Origin: an uncultured Eubacterium sp.
GTDB taxonomy: Bacteria; Bacillota; Clostridia; Lachnospirales; Lachnospiraceae
DNA length: 31,210 bases
Assembly: GCA_934351445.1 (NCBI GenBank)
Contig: CAKRIZ010000023.1
Coordinates: forward strand, 1 to 31,210
Direction of reading: 5' to 3'
The first letter of the stretch is position 1. Each line of letters starts with the position of its first letter. Position numbers and translations under genes: made by a program. Under the pieces are notes generated by a model. That model had not been told where the DNA came from, searched no databases, and saw only the letters and a program-made list of their open reading frames with translations. Below are positions 23,768 through 31,210 of this stretch, in pieces.

Positions 23768-23785
23768 AATCTGAAATATTTATGT

Positions 23786-24622
23786 TTACTTTAACACCTC
23801 TATCGCTGCATCAAATGCACTGTGGTCTGTTCCGTAGAACTCTCCTGCATCTGCGGCGGCTGCCTTTGCCGGATCGATCGGCAGCTTGGCAAATACCGGT
23901 ATGCCCAGCTCGCCTGCCACTTCATCGACATGGCTCTCCCCGAATACAGAGATCTTCTTTCCGCAATCCGGACACTCCAGATAGCTGAAATTCTCCACCA
24001 GTCCGAGCACCGGCACATGCATCATCTCTGCCATATGATATGCTTTCTTGACGATCATCTGAACCAGTTCCTGCGGTGAAGTCACGACAACGACTCCGTC
24101 TACCGGAAGTGACTGGAAAACGGTCAGCGGCACATCTCCGGTTCCCGGAGGCATATCGACGAACAGATAGTCCAGCTCGCCCCATACGACATCCGTCCAG
24201 AACTGCTTGACCGCTCCTGCGATGACAGGTCCTCTCCAGATCACCGGCTGCTCCTCGTCCTCTACGAGCAGGTTGATCGACATTACAGGGATGCCTTCCT
24301 TGGACTCTAACGGAATAATGCCCTCGTCCGTGCCGAATGCGGTGCCATGCACACCGAGCATCTTCGGGATGGAAGGTCCGGTAATATCTGCATCCAGAAT
24401 ACCTACCTTATAGCCTGCCTTGTGCATCGCACAGGCAAGGGATGCGGTCACGAATGATTTACCGACACCGCCTTTTCCGCTGACGATGCCGATCACTTTC
24501 TTGATTGATGAATATTTGTTTAACTGCTCCAAAAATGAGGTCTGTCCGCCGTTTTTGCTCGGACATCCCTCACAACTTTCTCTTGAACAGCTTCCTGCGC
24601 TGCTGCATGTTTCTTCTGCCAT
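23786..24622 (-). CDS. mrp: Mrp/NBP35-family iron-sulfur cluster carrier ATPase
   Basis: P-loop ATPase (ApbC/Mrp/NBP35) thought to bind and hand on 4Fe-4S clusters. The 278-aa protein has a deviant Walker A GKGGVGKS at 49-56, D-A-D-I-T-G-P-S-I-P, the VDMPPGTGD signature near 155-163 and the cluster-ligand pair CPDC at 217-220. In addition it has an N-terminal cysteine group at residues 6, 12, 17 and 20, in the style of NBP35 and many clostridial Mrp proteins, which probably holds a second cluster. An AAAGGAG site precedes the ATG. It probably heads the long mrp-dnaE-pfkA unit; a TATAAT lies upstream near 24660 but no good -35 was found. Confidence 0.93.
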   Translation of the reverse strand: MAEETCSSAGSCSRESCEGCPSKNGGQTSFLEQLNKYSSIKKVIGIVSGKGGVGKSFVTASLACAMHKAGYKVGILDADITGPSIPKMLGVHGTAFGTDEGIIPLESKEGIPVMSINLLVEDEEQPVIWRGPVIAGAVKQFWTDVVWGELDYLFVDMPPGTGDVPLTVFQSLPVDGVVVVTSPQELVQMIVKKAYHMAEMMHVPVLGLVENFSYLECPDCGKKISVFGESHVDEVAGELGIPVFAKLPIDPAKAAAADAGEFYGTDHSAFDAAIEVLK

Positions 24623-24745
24623 TGTTCTAGTCTCCTTTACTATTTTACTATATTTTAAAATTATAAAATTTTATGGTGTTTACAAAAATATTTCCCATAT
24701 GTGCCGGATGGATGCAGGCCCTTTTGATATGAGGCCGCATGAAAT

Positions 24746-25822
24746 TTACTGCATCTTGCGGCGGATCTCCTGCAGGGACTCCGTATACGGATAGCGTGCC
24801 ACACCGTATTCTGTCACGATACCGGTGATCAGCTCCGCATCTGTGACATCAAATGCCGGATTGAATACCTTGACACCCTCGGGCGCCATACGCGTCTGAT
24901 ACCACATCTCCGTCACTTCCTCGGGCTTTCGCTGCTCGATCACGATGTCATCCCCGCACGGTGTATTCCAATCGATCGTGGATGTTGGTGCACACACATA
25001 AAAAGGCACGCCATAATGTTTTGCTACTGTCGCCACTACAGATGTACCGATCTTGTTTGCCGTATCTCCATTTGCCGCCACGCGGTCACAGCCGACAAAT
25101 ACCGCCTGTACCTTTCCCTGTTTCATTATCATACCAGACATGTTATCGCAAAGCAACGTGACATCCACACCTGCGGATTGCAGCTCAAATGCAGTCAGGC
25201 GTGCGCCCTGCAGGAGCGGCCGTGTCTCATCCGCATACACATGAAATCCGTATCCGCGCTCCTGTCCGAGATAGATCGGTGCTGTCGCCGTTCCATAGCG
25301 GCTCGCTGCCAGCTTTCCGGCATTGCAATGTGTGAGAATGCCGTCGCCCGGCTTCACAAGTGCCAAGCCATGCTCACCGATCGCCCGGCAGATCGCGATA
25401 TCCTCCTCCTGAATCGCAATCGATTCTTTCTTTAACAGATCCTTGATCTGTGTAACACTGCTGCCTGCATCGTGTGCACGCAGCAACACCTGCTCCATGC
25501 GGTTCAATGCCCACGACAGATTGACTGCGGTCGGACGTGAGGAATCCAGATATTGTTTGTATGTGCAGAATTGTTTATAAAATTCATCAAAATCATCGGT
25601 ATCGATACTCTTTGCCAGCAGATAAATGCCATAACCCGCCGCTACTCCGATCGCAGGTGCCCCGCGTACCTGCAGCAGATAGATCGCATCCCAGATCTCC
25701 TGTGCCGTATGTAAGCGCAGCAATTCGATCCGCTCCGGCAATTTTGTCTGATCTATAATCACCAGTGCACTGTCTGCATCGTCCAGCGCCACGGTATCAT
25801 AATCCAAGATTGTCTTTTCCAT
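24746..25822 (-). CDS. mtnA: S-methyl-5-thioribose-1-phosphate isomerase
   Basis: Converts methylthioribose-1-phosphate to methylthioribulose-1-phosphate in salvage of the by-product of S-adenosylmethionine use; homologues also act on 5-deoxyribose-1-phosphate. The 358-aa protein, in the eIF2B-like fold, shows [12 protein letters not shown] near 53-64, the catalytic cysteine C166 in L-T-H-C-N-A-G and aspartate D246 in [10 protein letters not shown], corresponding to C160 and D240 of B. subtilis MtnA. ATG 25822 has the best ribosome site; a longer start at 25846 is less likely. It stands alone with its own promoter, with no mtnB/C/D/K nearby and no S-box leader. Confidence 0.95.
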   Translation of the reverse strand: MEKTILDYDTVALDDADSALVIIDQTKLPERIELLRLHTAQEIWDAIYLLQVRGAPAIGVAAGYGIYLLAKSIDTDDFDEFYKQFCTYKQYLDSSRPTAVNLSWALNRMEQVLLRAHDAGSSVTQIKDLLKKESIAIQEEDIAICRAIGEHGLALVKPGDGILTHCNAGKLAASRYGTATAPIYLGQERGYGFHVYADETRPLLQGARLTAFELQSAGVDVTLLCDNMSGMIMKQGKVQAVFVGCDRVAANGDTANKIGTSVVATVAKHYGVPFYVCAPTSTIDWNTPCGDDIVIEQRKPEEVTEMWYQTRMAPEGVKVFNPAFDVTDAELITGIVTEYGVARYPYTESLQEIRRKMQ

Positions 25823-25852
25823 TGTCCGTTCCCTTTCTGTGTTCATTTGTTC

Positions 25853-25880
25853 ATTTTATTTGATAGGAATTTCCTGGCAA
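25853..25880 (-). promoter_or_regulatory. Promoter for mtnA
   Basis: On minus, TTGCCA (25875-25880), a 16-base spacer and TAAAAT (25853-25858), just downstream of the terminator of the preceding unit. The leader is only about 20-25 bases, too short for a SAM riboswitch. Confidence 0.6.
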
Positions 25881-25881
25881 A

Positions 25882-25940
25882 TAAAAACGCACCATATAGA
25901 AATTATACCCTTTTAATGGCATTTTTTCTATATGATGCGC
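25882..25940 (-). terminator. Terminator of the rarA-aminotransferase unit
   Basis: 25925-25940 pairs with 25887-25902 on minus (16 bp including two G-U), around a 22-base loop, and is followed by a T-rich tract. Two G-U pairs mean it is stronger on minus than on plus, matching the direction of the genes. Confidence 0.85.
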
Positions 25941-25997
25941 AAAGAATTCACAAAATACCTATAAAAATACAGTCATGATAGGTAACACAGCCATTCC

Positions 25998-27287
25998 TTA
26001 CTGTGCCAGATATTTCTCCACACTCGCCAGCTTGACACTGCAGATAAAGATCTTCGTCGCTTCGATCAGCTCATCCATGCCCGGGAATGAAGGTGCCAGA
26101 CGGATCACTGAATCCTCCGGATCTTTTCCGTAAGGGAACGGTGCCCCTGCCCCGGTCAGTACAACACCTGCCTGCTTAGACAGTGCGACAATCCGTTTCG
26201 CACAGCCAGGCAGTGCATTGAATGCGATAAAATAACCACCACGGGGTGAGAGCCAGTTACCGATGCCAAGCGGTGTGATCTCTTCTGCAAGCATCTGCTC
26301 GACTTTCTCAAATTTCGGACGCATGATTGCCGCATGCTTCATCATATGTGCATCTACGCCTGCACGATCCTTCAAAAACAGCACGTGGCGGAGCTGATTC
26401 AGCTTGTCGTAGCCGATCGTCTGGATCGTCATCACCCTGCGTGCATCATTCAGATTGTTCTCAGATGCAGCCATTGCTGAAATACCTGCTCCCGCAAATG
26501 TGATCTTTGATGTAGAAGCAAATTCCAATACGCGGTCCGGATGACCTGCCGCCTCGCACTCATCAAGTATATTTAAGATCTGATCCTGCTTGTCTGCTTC
26601 TTCATATAGATGATGAACACCGTAGGCATTATCCCAGAAAATACGGAAATCATCTGCTGCGGTCTTCATCGTTGCAAACCGGCGGACAACCTCATCCGAA
26701 TAAGAGATACCGGTCGGATTCGCATATTTCGGCACACACCAGATACCTTTGATCAGTGGATCCGAAGATGCCAGCTGCTCCACCAGATCCATATCCGGGC
26801 CATCTTCACCGAGCGGTACATTGATCATCTCGATGCCCAGACACTCTGTGACTGCAAAATGTCTGTCATATCCGGGCACCGGGCAGAGGAATTTGACCTT
26901 TTCCTGCTGACTCCACGGTGTTCCACCGCATACGCCGTGCAGCATGTAACGCGCAACCGTATCAAACATCACGTTCAGGCTGGCATTTCCGAATACGATC
27001 ACCTGCTCCGGGCGGCATTCCATGATCTCTGCCATCAGTCTTCTCGCCTCAGGAAGTCCGTCCAGCTCACCGTAATTGCGGCAGTCTGTTCCATCTTCTG
27101 CCAGACAATCACTTTTACTGTCTACGAGATCCAGCATCGGCATGGACAGCTCAAGCTGTGCCCGCTCCGGCTTACCACGCGCCATATTGAGCTGCAGACC
27201 GGCTTCTTCAAAGCCCTTGTATTCCTTTTGCAGTCTTTCCTGCTCCTGAAGAAGTTCTTCCTTTGTCATCTGATCGTATGTCTTCAT
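25998..27287 (-). CDS. Aspartate aminotransferase, class Ic type
   Basis: PLP-dependent aminotransferase of the group called class Ic or MocR-like without the regulator domain, reported for the aspartate aminotransferase of corynebacteria. The 429-aa protein shows N-M-A-R-G-K-P near 34-40, N-Y-G near 71, P-K-Y-A-N-P-T-G-I at 186-194 with the PLP-contacting asparagine, W-D-N-A-Y near 218, and the Schiff-base lysine K261 in S-T-S-K-I-T-F. Its ATG overlaps the stop of rarA (ATGA), so the two are translationally coupled. A terminator follows. It probably interconverts aspartate and oxaloacetate, feeding the lysine and asparagine routes; substrate is inferred from the family. Confidence 0.88.
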   Translation of the reverse strand: MKTYDQMTKEELLQEQERLQKEYKGFEEAGLQLNMARGKPERAQLELSMPMLDLVDSKSDCLAEDGTDCRNYGELDGLPEARRLMAEIMECRPEQVIVFGNASLNVMFDTVARYMLHGVCGGTPWSQQEKVKFLCPVPGYDRHFAVTECLGIEMINVPLGEDGPDMDLVEQLASSDPLIKGIWCVPKYANPTGISYSDEVVRRFATMKTAADDFRIFWDNAYGVHHLYEEADKQDQILNILDECEAAGHPDRVLEFASTSKITFAGAGISAMAASENNLNDARRVMTIQTIGYDKLNQLRHVLFLKDRAGVDAHMMKHAAIMRPKFEKVEQMLAEEITPLGIGNWLSPRGGYFIAFNALPGCAKRIVALSKQAGVVLTGAGAPFPYGKDPEDSVIRLAPSFPGMDELIEATKIFICSVKLASVEKYLAQ

Positions 27288-28630
27288 TCCTGTTCCTCCT
27301 GTTCACGCTTCCAGCGTTTTACATCATCTAAATATTCCCGAATCGTCTGTTCATAACCATTCTCAGACGGTTCGTAAAATGTCTCATGTTCCAGTCCATC
27401 CGGCAGATACTGCTGTGCCGCATAATGATGCGGATATGCATGTGCATATTTATACCCCACACCATGTCCGAGTTTTCCGGATGACTTGTAGTGTGCATCC
27501 TGCAGATGCACCGGCACCGGTGGTGTCTTTGTATGCGCGACCACATCCATCGCCTTGCTGATCGCCTCGCATGCCGCGTTGCTCTTTGGTGCGCTGGCGA
27601 TATAGCTGACTGCCTGTGAGAGAATGATCTGTGCCTCCGGCATACCGACACGCTCGACTGCGAGCGCCGCCGCTGTGGCTACCTGCAATGCCTGCGGATC
27701 TGCATTCCCAACATCCTCTGATGCACAGATCATCATACGCCTGGAGATGAATTTGACATCCTCACCCGCATATAGCATCCGCGCCAGATAATACACTGCC
27801 GCATCCGGATCAGAGCCACGCATGCTCTTTATAAATGCAGAGACCGTATCATAATGATTATCTCCGTTTTTGTCATATTTCAGTACCCGCTTCTGGATAC
27901 ATTCCTGTGCGACATCCAGCGTGATGTGGATCCTGCCATCGGCCGCATCCGGCTCTGTCGTGAGAATCCCCAGTTCGATCGCCGTAAGCGCTGCACGCGC
28001 ATCGCCGTTTGCCAGATCTGCCAGAAATTCTTCCGCATCTTCTTCTAACACAGCCCCATAGCTGCCCATGCCCTTTTCACAGTCTGTCACGGCACGCCGC
28101 AGCAATACACGGATATTATCTTTGGTAAGTGGTTTCAATTCAAAGATAATTGATCTGGATAATAGCGCCCCATTCACTTCAAAATAAGGATTTTCAGTCG
28201 TTGCACCGATGAGGATCACCGTTCCATCTTCCACAAACGGCAGCAGATAGTCCTGCTGACCCTTGTTAAACCGATGGATCTCATCGATAAACAGGAGCGT
28301 CTTTTTCCCATACATCCCCTGATTATTCTTCGCCTGCGTCACGACCTCCTCCATATCCTTTTTTCCGGCAGATGTCGCGTTCAACTGTACAAATGCTGCA
28401 CTGGTCGTATGTGCAATGACCTTTGCCAGCGTCGTCTTTCCCGTACCCGGCGGGCCGTAAAAGATAATCGACTGCAGCTTGTCCGCACGGATCGCCCGGT
28501 ATAGCAGACGGTCTTTTCCGATGATATGCTCCTGTCCGACGACCTCATCCAATGTCGTTGGCCGCATTCTGGATGCCAGCGGCGATTCCTGCTCCATATT
28601 CTTTTCACGCATGTAATCGAACAAATCCAC
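27284..28630 (-). CDS. rarA: Replication-associated recombination protein A (RarA/MgsA) AAA+ ATPase
   Basis: Clamp-loader-like AAA+ ATPase that acts at stalled replication forks together with SSB. The 448-aa protein carries L-A-S-R-M-R-P-T-T-L-D-E-V-V-G-Q near 18-33, Walker A GPPGTGKT at 59-66, Walker B L-L-F-I-D-E-I-H-R-F, sensor G-A-T-T-E-N-P, and the C-terminal tetramerisation domain with M-R-G-S-D-P-D-A-A-V-Y-Y. The GTG at 28630 was chosen because GGAGG lies nine bases before it; an ATG at 28660 has no ribosome site and would absorb this one. It has its own promoter and shares four bases with the aminotransferase gene. Confidence 0.95.
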   Translation of the reverse strand: MDLFDYMREKNMEQESPLASRMRPTTLDEVVGQEHIIGKDRLLYRAIRADKLQSIIFYGPPGTGKTTLAKVIAHTTSAAFVQLNATSAGKKDMEEVVTQAKNNQGMYGKKTLLFIDEIHRFNKGQQDYLLPFVEDGTVILIGATTENPYFEVNGALLSRSIIFELKPLTKDNIRVLLRRAVTDCEKGMGSYGAVLEEDAEEFLADLANGDARAALTAIELGILTTEPDAADGRIHITLDVAQECIQKRVLKYDKNGDNHYDTVSAFIKSMRGSDPDAAVYYLARMLYAGEDVKFISRRMMICASEDVGNADPQALQVATAAALAVERVGMPEAQIILSQAVSYIASAPKSNAACEAISKAMDVVAHTKTPPVPVHLQDAHYKSSGKLGHGVGYKYAHAYPHHYAAQQYLPDGLEHETFYEPSENGYEQTIREYLDDVKRWKREQEEQE

Positions 28631-28700
28631 TGACGCTCTCCTCCATTTTGCAGTTTTCATTATTCAAAAATTCATAACCGCTTTTCAGCCGTCTTTTACA

Positions 28701-28729
28701 AAGATACATGATATGTCCTTATTTTTCAA
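28701..28729 (-). promoter_or_regulatory. Promoter for rarA
   Basis: On minus, TTGAAA (28724-28729), a 17-base spacer and TATCTT (28701-28706), about 70 bases ahead of the chosen start codon. Confidence 0.65.
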
Positions 28730-28756
28730 GTGTTTTACTGTATTTTTTTTAAAAAT

Positions 28757-28802
28757 AGAACTTTTTGTAAATGATGATGATAAGATCTGTTTTGCAAGTT
28801 CT
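28757..28802 (-). terminator. Weak terminator after the deacetylase gene
   Basis: On minus, AGAACTT (28796-28802) can pair with AAGTTCT (28757-28763) across a long loop, and a T-rich tract follows. The stem is only 7 bp, so read-through into rarA is likely. Confidence 0.4.
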
Positions 28803-28830
28803 GTGTTTGTGCAAATTCATTATTGCATTT

Positions 28831-29574
28831 TCACTCCATCATCAGTTCTTCCACCGTCACAAATGAATATCCCTGTGCCTGCAGCGAATCAATGACCATA
28901 CAGGCAGCTTGTACCGAGGAGCTTGACGCATCATGCAATAGGATGATGCGGTTCTCTCCTGCCTCCTGCAGCACCCGCTGCGCGACCAGATCCGCACTGG
29001 TTGTCGCCCAATCCCGCGGATCGATATCCCACAGTACCTCTACCATCTGTACTTCATAATCGAGATCTTCTTTCCAGCAGCCATAAGGCGGCCGGATATA
29101 ACTCGCATACTGACCGCAGGCAGCATGGATCGCCTCATTCGTCCGGTTCACCTGATCAATCGCCTGCGCATCACTCAATGTGCGCAGATTCACGTGTTTA
29201 TAAGAATGTACCCCTATGAGATGCCCTTCTTCACAGGCTCGGCGAACCAGTTCCGGATACAGTTCTACCTCTGAACCCAGCACAAAAAATGTCGCAGGCA
29301 CACCCCGCTTTTTCAACTCATCCAGAAGCAGCGGTGTATACTCCGGATTCGGTCCATCGTCAAACGTGATCGCAATCTTTTTCGTCAGTTCATCGCCTTG
29401 TCTTCCACCGAATGCTGCCACAGCCTCATCATCCATGTCTGCATCCCCGGTCTGCGCTTCTTCGTTCACAGGTTCCGTCGCCTGCACACAATGTTCCGCG
29501 ATAACCGCCGCCAACATACCGGCTGCCAGCGAGGCAGCAAACAGCAGCAGTCCGCGAAACACCTTATATTGCAT
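28831..29574 (-). CDS. Membrane-anchored polysaccharide deacetylase (NodB domain, CE4)
   Basis: Removes acetyl groups from an N-acetylated glycan, probably peptidoglycan or another wall polymer, outside the membrane. The 247-aa protein has one N-terminal membrane segment (about 8-26), an acidic spacer (35-65) and a complete CE4 domain with motifs TFDDGP 70-75, HSYKH 123-127 (both zinc histidines), RPPYG 161-165, DIDPRDW 183-189 and ILLHD 211-215. The ATG at 29574 is supported by GGTGATC, complementary to the 16S 3' end, eight bases upstream; starts further up fall within a terminator hairpin. Its own promoter is not evident. It may act in sporulation or wall maturation. Confidence 0.9.
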   Translation of the reverse strand: MQYKVFRGLLLFAASLAAGMLAAVIAEHCVQATEPVNEEAQTGDADMDDEAVAAFGGRQGDELTKKIAITFDDGPNPEYTPLLLDELKKRGVPATFFVLGSEVELYPELVRRACEEGHLIGVHSYKHVNLRTLSDAQAIDQVNRTNEAIHAACGQYASYIRPPYGCWKEDLDYEVQMVEVLWDIDPRDWATTSADLVAQRVLQEAGENRIILLHDASSSSVQAACMVIDSLQAQGYSFVTVEELMME

Positions 29575-29598
29575 TTTCCTACGATCACCAAAATACAT

Positions 29599-29645
29599 AA
29601 AAAAACCCACTTACATACAGTTGCTTTATTGTATGCAGTGGGTTT
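29599..29645 (-). terminator. Terminator after the HdeD-like gene, close to the deacetylase start
   Basis: On minus, AAACCCACT (complement of 29637-29645) pairs with 29603-29611. An inner 5-bp stem forms from 29614-29618 with 29631-29635, and a 7-T run ends at 29599. It lies only 25 bases before the deacetylase start codon. Confidence 0.85.
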
Positions 29646-29655
29646 CCCTTCCATG

Positions 29656-30480
29656 TCAGATACTCTGCGTTTCCGTGTCTGATCCATCCTCAGGCTGTGC
29701 CGGAATATCTGCCTGCTGTCCATTTTCTTCCTGCCGTCCGGCTTTTTCCTGCTGTTCAATCTGCTTCATCTTGCGCGTGAGCTGCTCCTGATCTACAGCA
29801 CGTGCGAACGCAAGTTCCTGTTCCTTTTGCATCCGCACCATCTCATTATGCTCCTGATGTAAAAACAGCTTCACACCAATCGCCGAGATGATCATACAAA
29901 GCAGCGTCAGCATTCCGGCAATCAGCAGGATCCAGTATGCGATTTTTTCTACATTTCCTGTAATAAAACGAAGGTCAAACAACAACACGACTGCTGCCAA
30001 CAAGGTCACGACCGCGATCGTCAGTACAATCGGCCACACACTTTTTCGCATAATATGCATCTGTAGTGCCTGCTGGAGCATGACGACCGCTACCGCCAGC
30101 ACGAGCAGCCCTGCGAGCACACTGATCTGTCCGGTCAGTTCTTGTGCACGTGCGAGCGCACTGCCACCGAGAATCACGATCAATGCGCCTCCTGAAAAGC
30201 TGTAGTCGTGCATACTCCGATATGCTTCTGTCACAAAGTATTTTACAATCAGTCCGATACCGAGCGCAATCAGGAGCGCACTGATCATATAGACCAGATA
30301 CCGCTCCTGCACACCGTCCACAAACAGCATGATACTGCCCACCAGAATAAACAGTGCTGCGACCGCTGTCAGAAAAATCGTACCCAGATGTCCGCCGGTG
30401 CGCGCGATCTGATCCTGCGCTGCACGGTAGGGCTTTTTCTGTTTTGATTCTGATCCATTTTTCTTACCGGTGTTACCCAT
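29656..30480 (-). CDS. HdeD-like (DUF308) six-helix membrane protein with cytoplasmic tail
   Basis: The 274-aa protein has a basic N-terminus (K-K-N-G-S-E-S-K-Q-K-K) and six hydrophobic helices at about 31-53, 60-82, 94-110, 116-140, 147-169 and 179-203. This is the three-hairpin layout of HdeD-like proteins, with the L-x-G-x-x-x-L-x-x-G pattern. A charged, probably coiled-coil tail (205-250) and an acidic C-terminus follow. In E. coli HdeD is linked to acid stress, but most family members are uncharacterised. It follows the DJ-1 gene by 27 bases and so is probably cotranscribed; a GGGGTAGGA ribosome site precedes the ATG. It ends at a strong terminator. Biochemical role unknown. Confidence 0.8.
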   Translation of the reverse strand: MGNTGKKNGSESKQKKPYRAAQDQIARTGGHLGTIFLTAVAALFILVGSIMLFVDGVQERYLVYMISALLIALGIGLIVKYFVTEAYRSMHDYSFSGGALIVILGGSALARAQELTGQISVLAGLLVLAVAVVMLQQALQMHIMRKSVWPIVLTIAVVTLLAAVVLLFDLRFITGNVEKIAYWILLIAGMLTLLCMIISAIGVKLFLHQEHNEMVRMQKEQELAFARAVDQEQLTRKMKQIEQQEKAGRQEENGQQADIPAQPEDGSDTETQSI

Positions 30481-30507
30481 ATCCTACCCCCGTGTCTGTC
30501 TCATCTG

Positions 30508-31065
30508 CTATGCACGATATACAATCTTTTTGGCCAGTTCATCCGCCGCTGCTTTATCTTCGAAATATGCCAGAATCGCCAGTCCAAAATCGATTGCGGT
30601 TCCCATGCCACGGCTCGTAATGATGTTTCCGTCACACACAACTGACTCGAACGTCACTTCTGCACCTGTCAGCTGATCCTCCATACCGGGAAAACAGATC
30701 GCTTTCTTGCCCTGCAGCAGCCCCAGTTGTCCAAATACAGTCGGTGCCGCGCAGATTGCTGCAATCAGCCTGCCCTGTGCGCAGGCACGTTTTAGCTGTT
30801 CACACACTCCGGCATGCGCCCCGAGATTGGTTGTTCCGGGCATTCCTCCGGGGATCACCAGTGCATCATAGCTGTCAAAATCCGCATTTTCATATAATAC
30901 GTCAGCCAGCACAGTCACCCGATGGGAGCTGACCAGCGCCTGTTCGCCTGTCACGGAGATAATGTCACAGGTCAGCCCTGCACGGCGCAGGATGTCAACG
31001 ACTGTCAGCATCTCGATCTCCTCGTATCCGTTTGCTACCATAATACCTATTTTTTTCTCACTCAT
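30508..31065 (-). CDS. DJ-1/PfpI family protein
   Basis: The 185-aa protein of the DJ-1/ThiJ/PfpI superfamily has a flavodoxin-like fold. The nucleophile cysteine C105 sits in A-A-I-C-A-A-P-T, and the companion acid E18 lies in G-Y-E-E-I-E, as in human DJ-1 (C106, E18). Another family marker is V-I-P-G-G-M-P-G near 70-77. Proposed roles in this superfamily include deglycase, glyoxalase and redox chaperone, with related stress functions; which applies here is not clear. An AAGGAGAT site precedes the ATG at 31065. It is the first gene of a unit with the HdeD-like protein. Its promoter must lie in or next to the right-hand repeat, which begins 30 bases upstream. Confidence 0.92.
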   Translation of the reverse strand: MSEKKIGIMVANGYEEIEMLTVVDILRRAGLTCDIISVTGEQALVSSHRVTVLADVLYENADFDSYDALVIPGGMPGTTNLGAHAGVCEQLKRACAQGRLIAAICAAPTVFGQLGLLQGKKAICFPGMEDQLTGAEVTFESVVCDGNIITSRGMGTAIDFGLAILAYFEDKAAADELAKKIVYRA

Positions 31066-31094
31066 TTGATGATCTCCTTTTGATTTTTAATTTA

Positions 31095-31210
31095 GTAGGC
31101 GTTTGCGAAACTATTTAATCATAGGGCTACCTGGCTGTGGGCGCAGTGGCATTCTGATCAAGCTGCTCCGGTTGCCCGGCGGTGTCTCGCTGTCTCTTCA
31201 GCCTTGGCTC
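31095..31210 (+). repeat. Right copy of dispersed structured repeat, inverted relative to the left
   Basis: This is the reverse complement of 91-208 with a few transitions and a 2-base indel, and it runs off the window edge. It begins 30 bases upstream of the DJ-1 gene start. A predicted hairpin (31126-31129 plus 31135-31138 with 31143-31150) keeps all eight pairs in both copies when read on this strand. Confidence 0.85.

Noticed and set aside
24685..24745. Hairpin after mtnA formed by two GGCC blocks
   Set aside because: Short interrupted stem and no T-run on minus; not good enough to call a terminator.
25823..25882. SAM (S-box) riboswitch upstream of mtnA
   Set aside because: The leader after the inferred promoter is about 20-25 bases, and the only large hairpin is a terminator of the upstream gene.
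26610..27356. 248-codon open frame on plus opposite the aminotransferase
   Set aside because: Antisense shadow of a gene with a clear PLP lysine and family motifs.
1..31210. CRISPR array, rRNA, tRNA or prophage
   Set aside because: No regularly spaced direct repeats, no cloverleaf with a T-loop signature noticed, no rRNA core sequence, and no phage structural or integrase gene seen.

Overview
The window reads as one stretch of chromosome from a Gram-positive anaerobe of the Clostridia, most likely Lachnospiraceae. This rests on the gene set (class III fructose-1,6-bisphosphatase, AsnA, tandem-OB SSB, DnaE next to PfkA, small alarmone synthetase, class Ic aspartate aminotransferase), strong AGGAGG ribosome binding sites, sigma-A type promoters and protein style. 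No genus can be named. About 90% is coding, in tightly packed genes. Both edges carry inverted copies of one dispersed repeat, which suggests the window is a whole assembly contig that broke at a multi-copy element.

Layout, left to right. 1-208 is the left repeat copy and 209-308 looks empty. An aminopeptidase P (minus) and asnA (plus) fire from back-to-back promoters that share a -35 box. Then, on minus, dapA-dapB-fbp (lysine/diaminopimelate synthesis and gluconeogenesis), a stand-alone corrinoid adenosyltransferase, and a tandem-OB SSB-like protein. On plus come typA/bipA and a small regulator with an XRE helix-turn-helix and a probable ribbon-helix-helix.

From 11.2 kb to the right edge every gene is on minus. 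In transcription order from the right: DJ-1/PfpI protein, HdeD-like membrane protein, terminator, polysaccharide deacetylase, rarA, aspartate aminotransferase, terminator, mtnA, then mrp, a 79-aa ORF, dnaE, pfkA, trmH-type methyltransferase, an 87-aa ORF, relQ, and finally a two-gene accessory module. The module is a 1255-aa multidomain protein and a 687-aa AAA+ ATPase resembling the ATPases of extracellular contractile injection systems (Afp15/Pvc15 type). It sits alone, without sheath, tube or baseplate genes.

The two strongest leads are this orphan ATPase/giant-protein pair and the edge repeat. The differences between the two repeat copies in one predicted stem preserve pairing only if the RNA is read on one particular strand. 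Smaller leads are hairpins at gene junctions (dapB/fbp, typA/regulator, giant-gene leader, deacetylase leader), the two-DNA-binding-domain regulator and several unnamed small ORFs.
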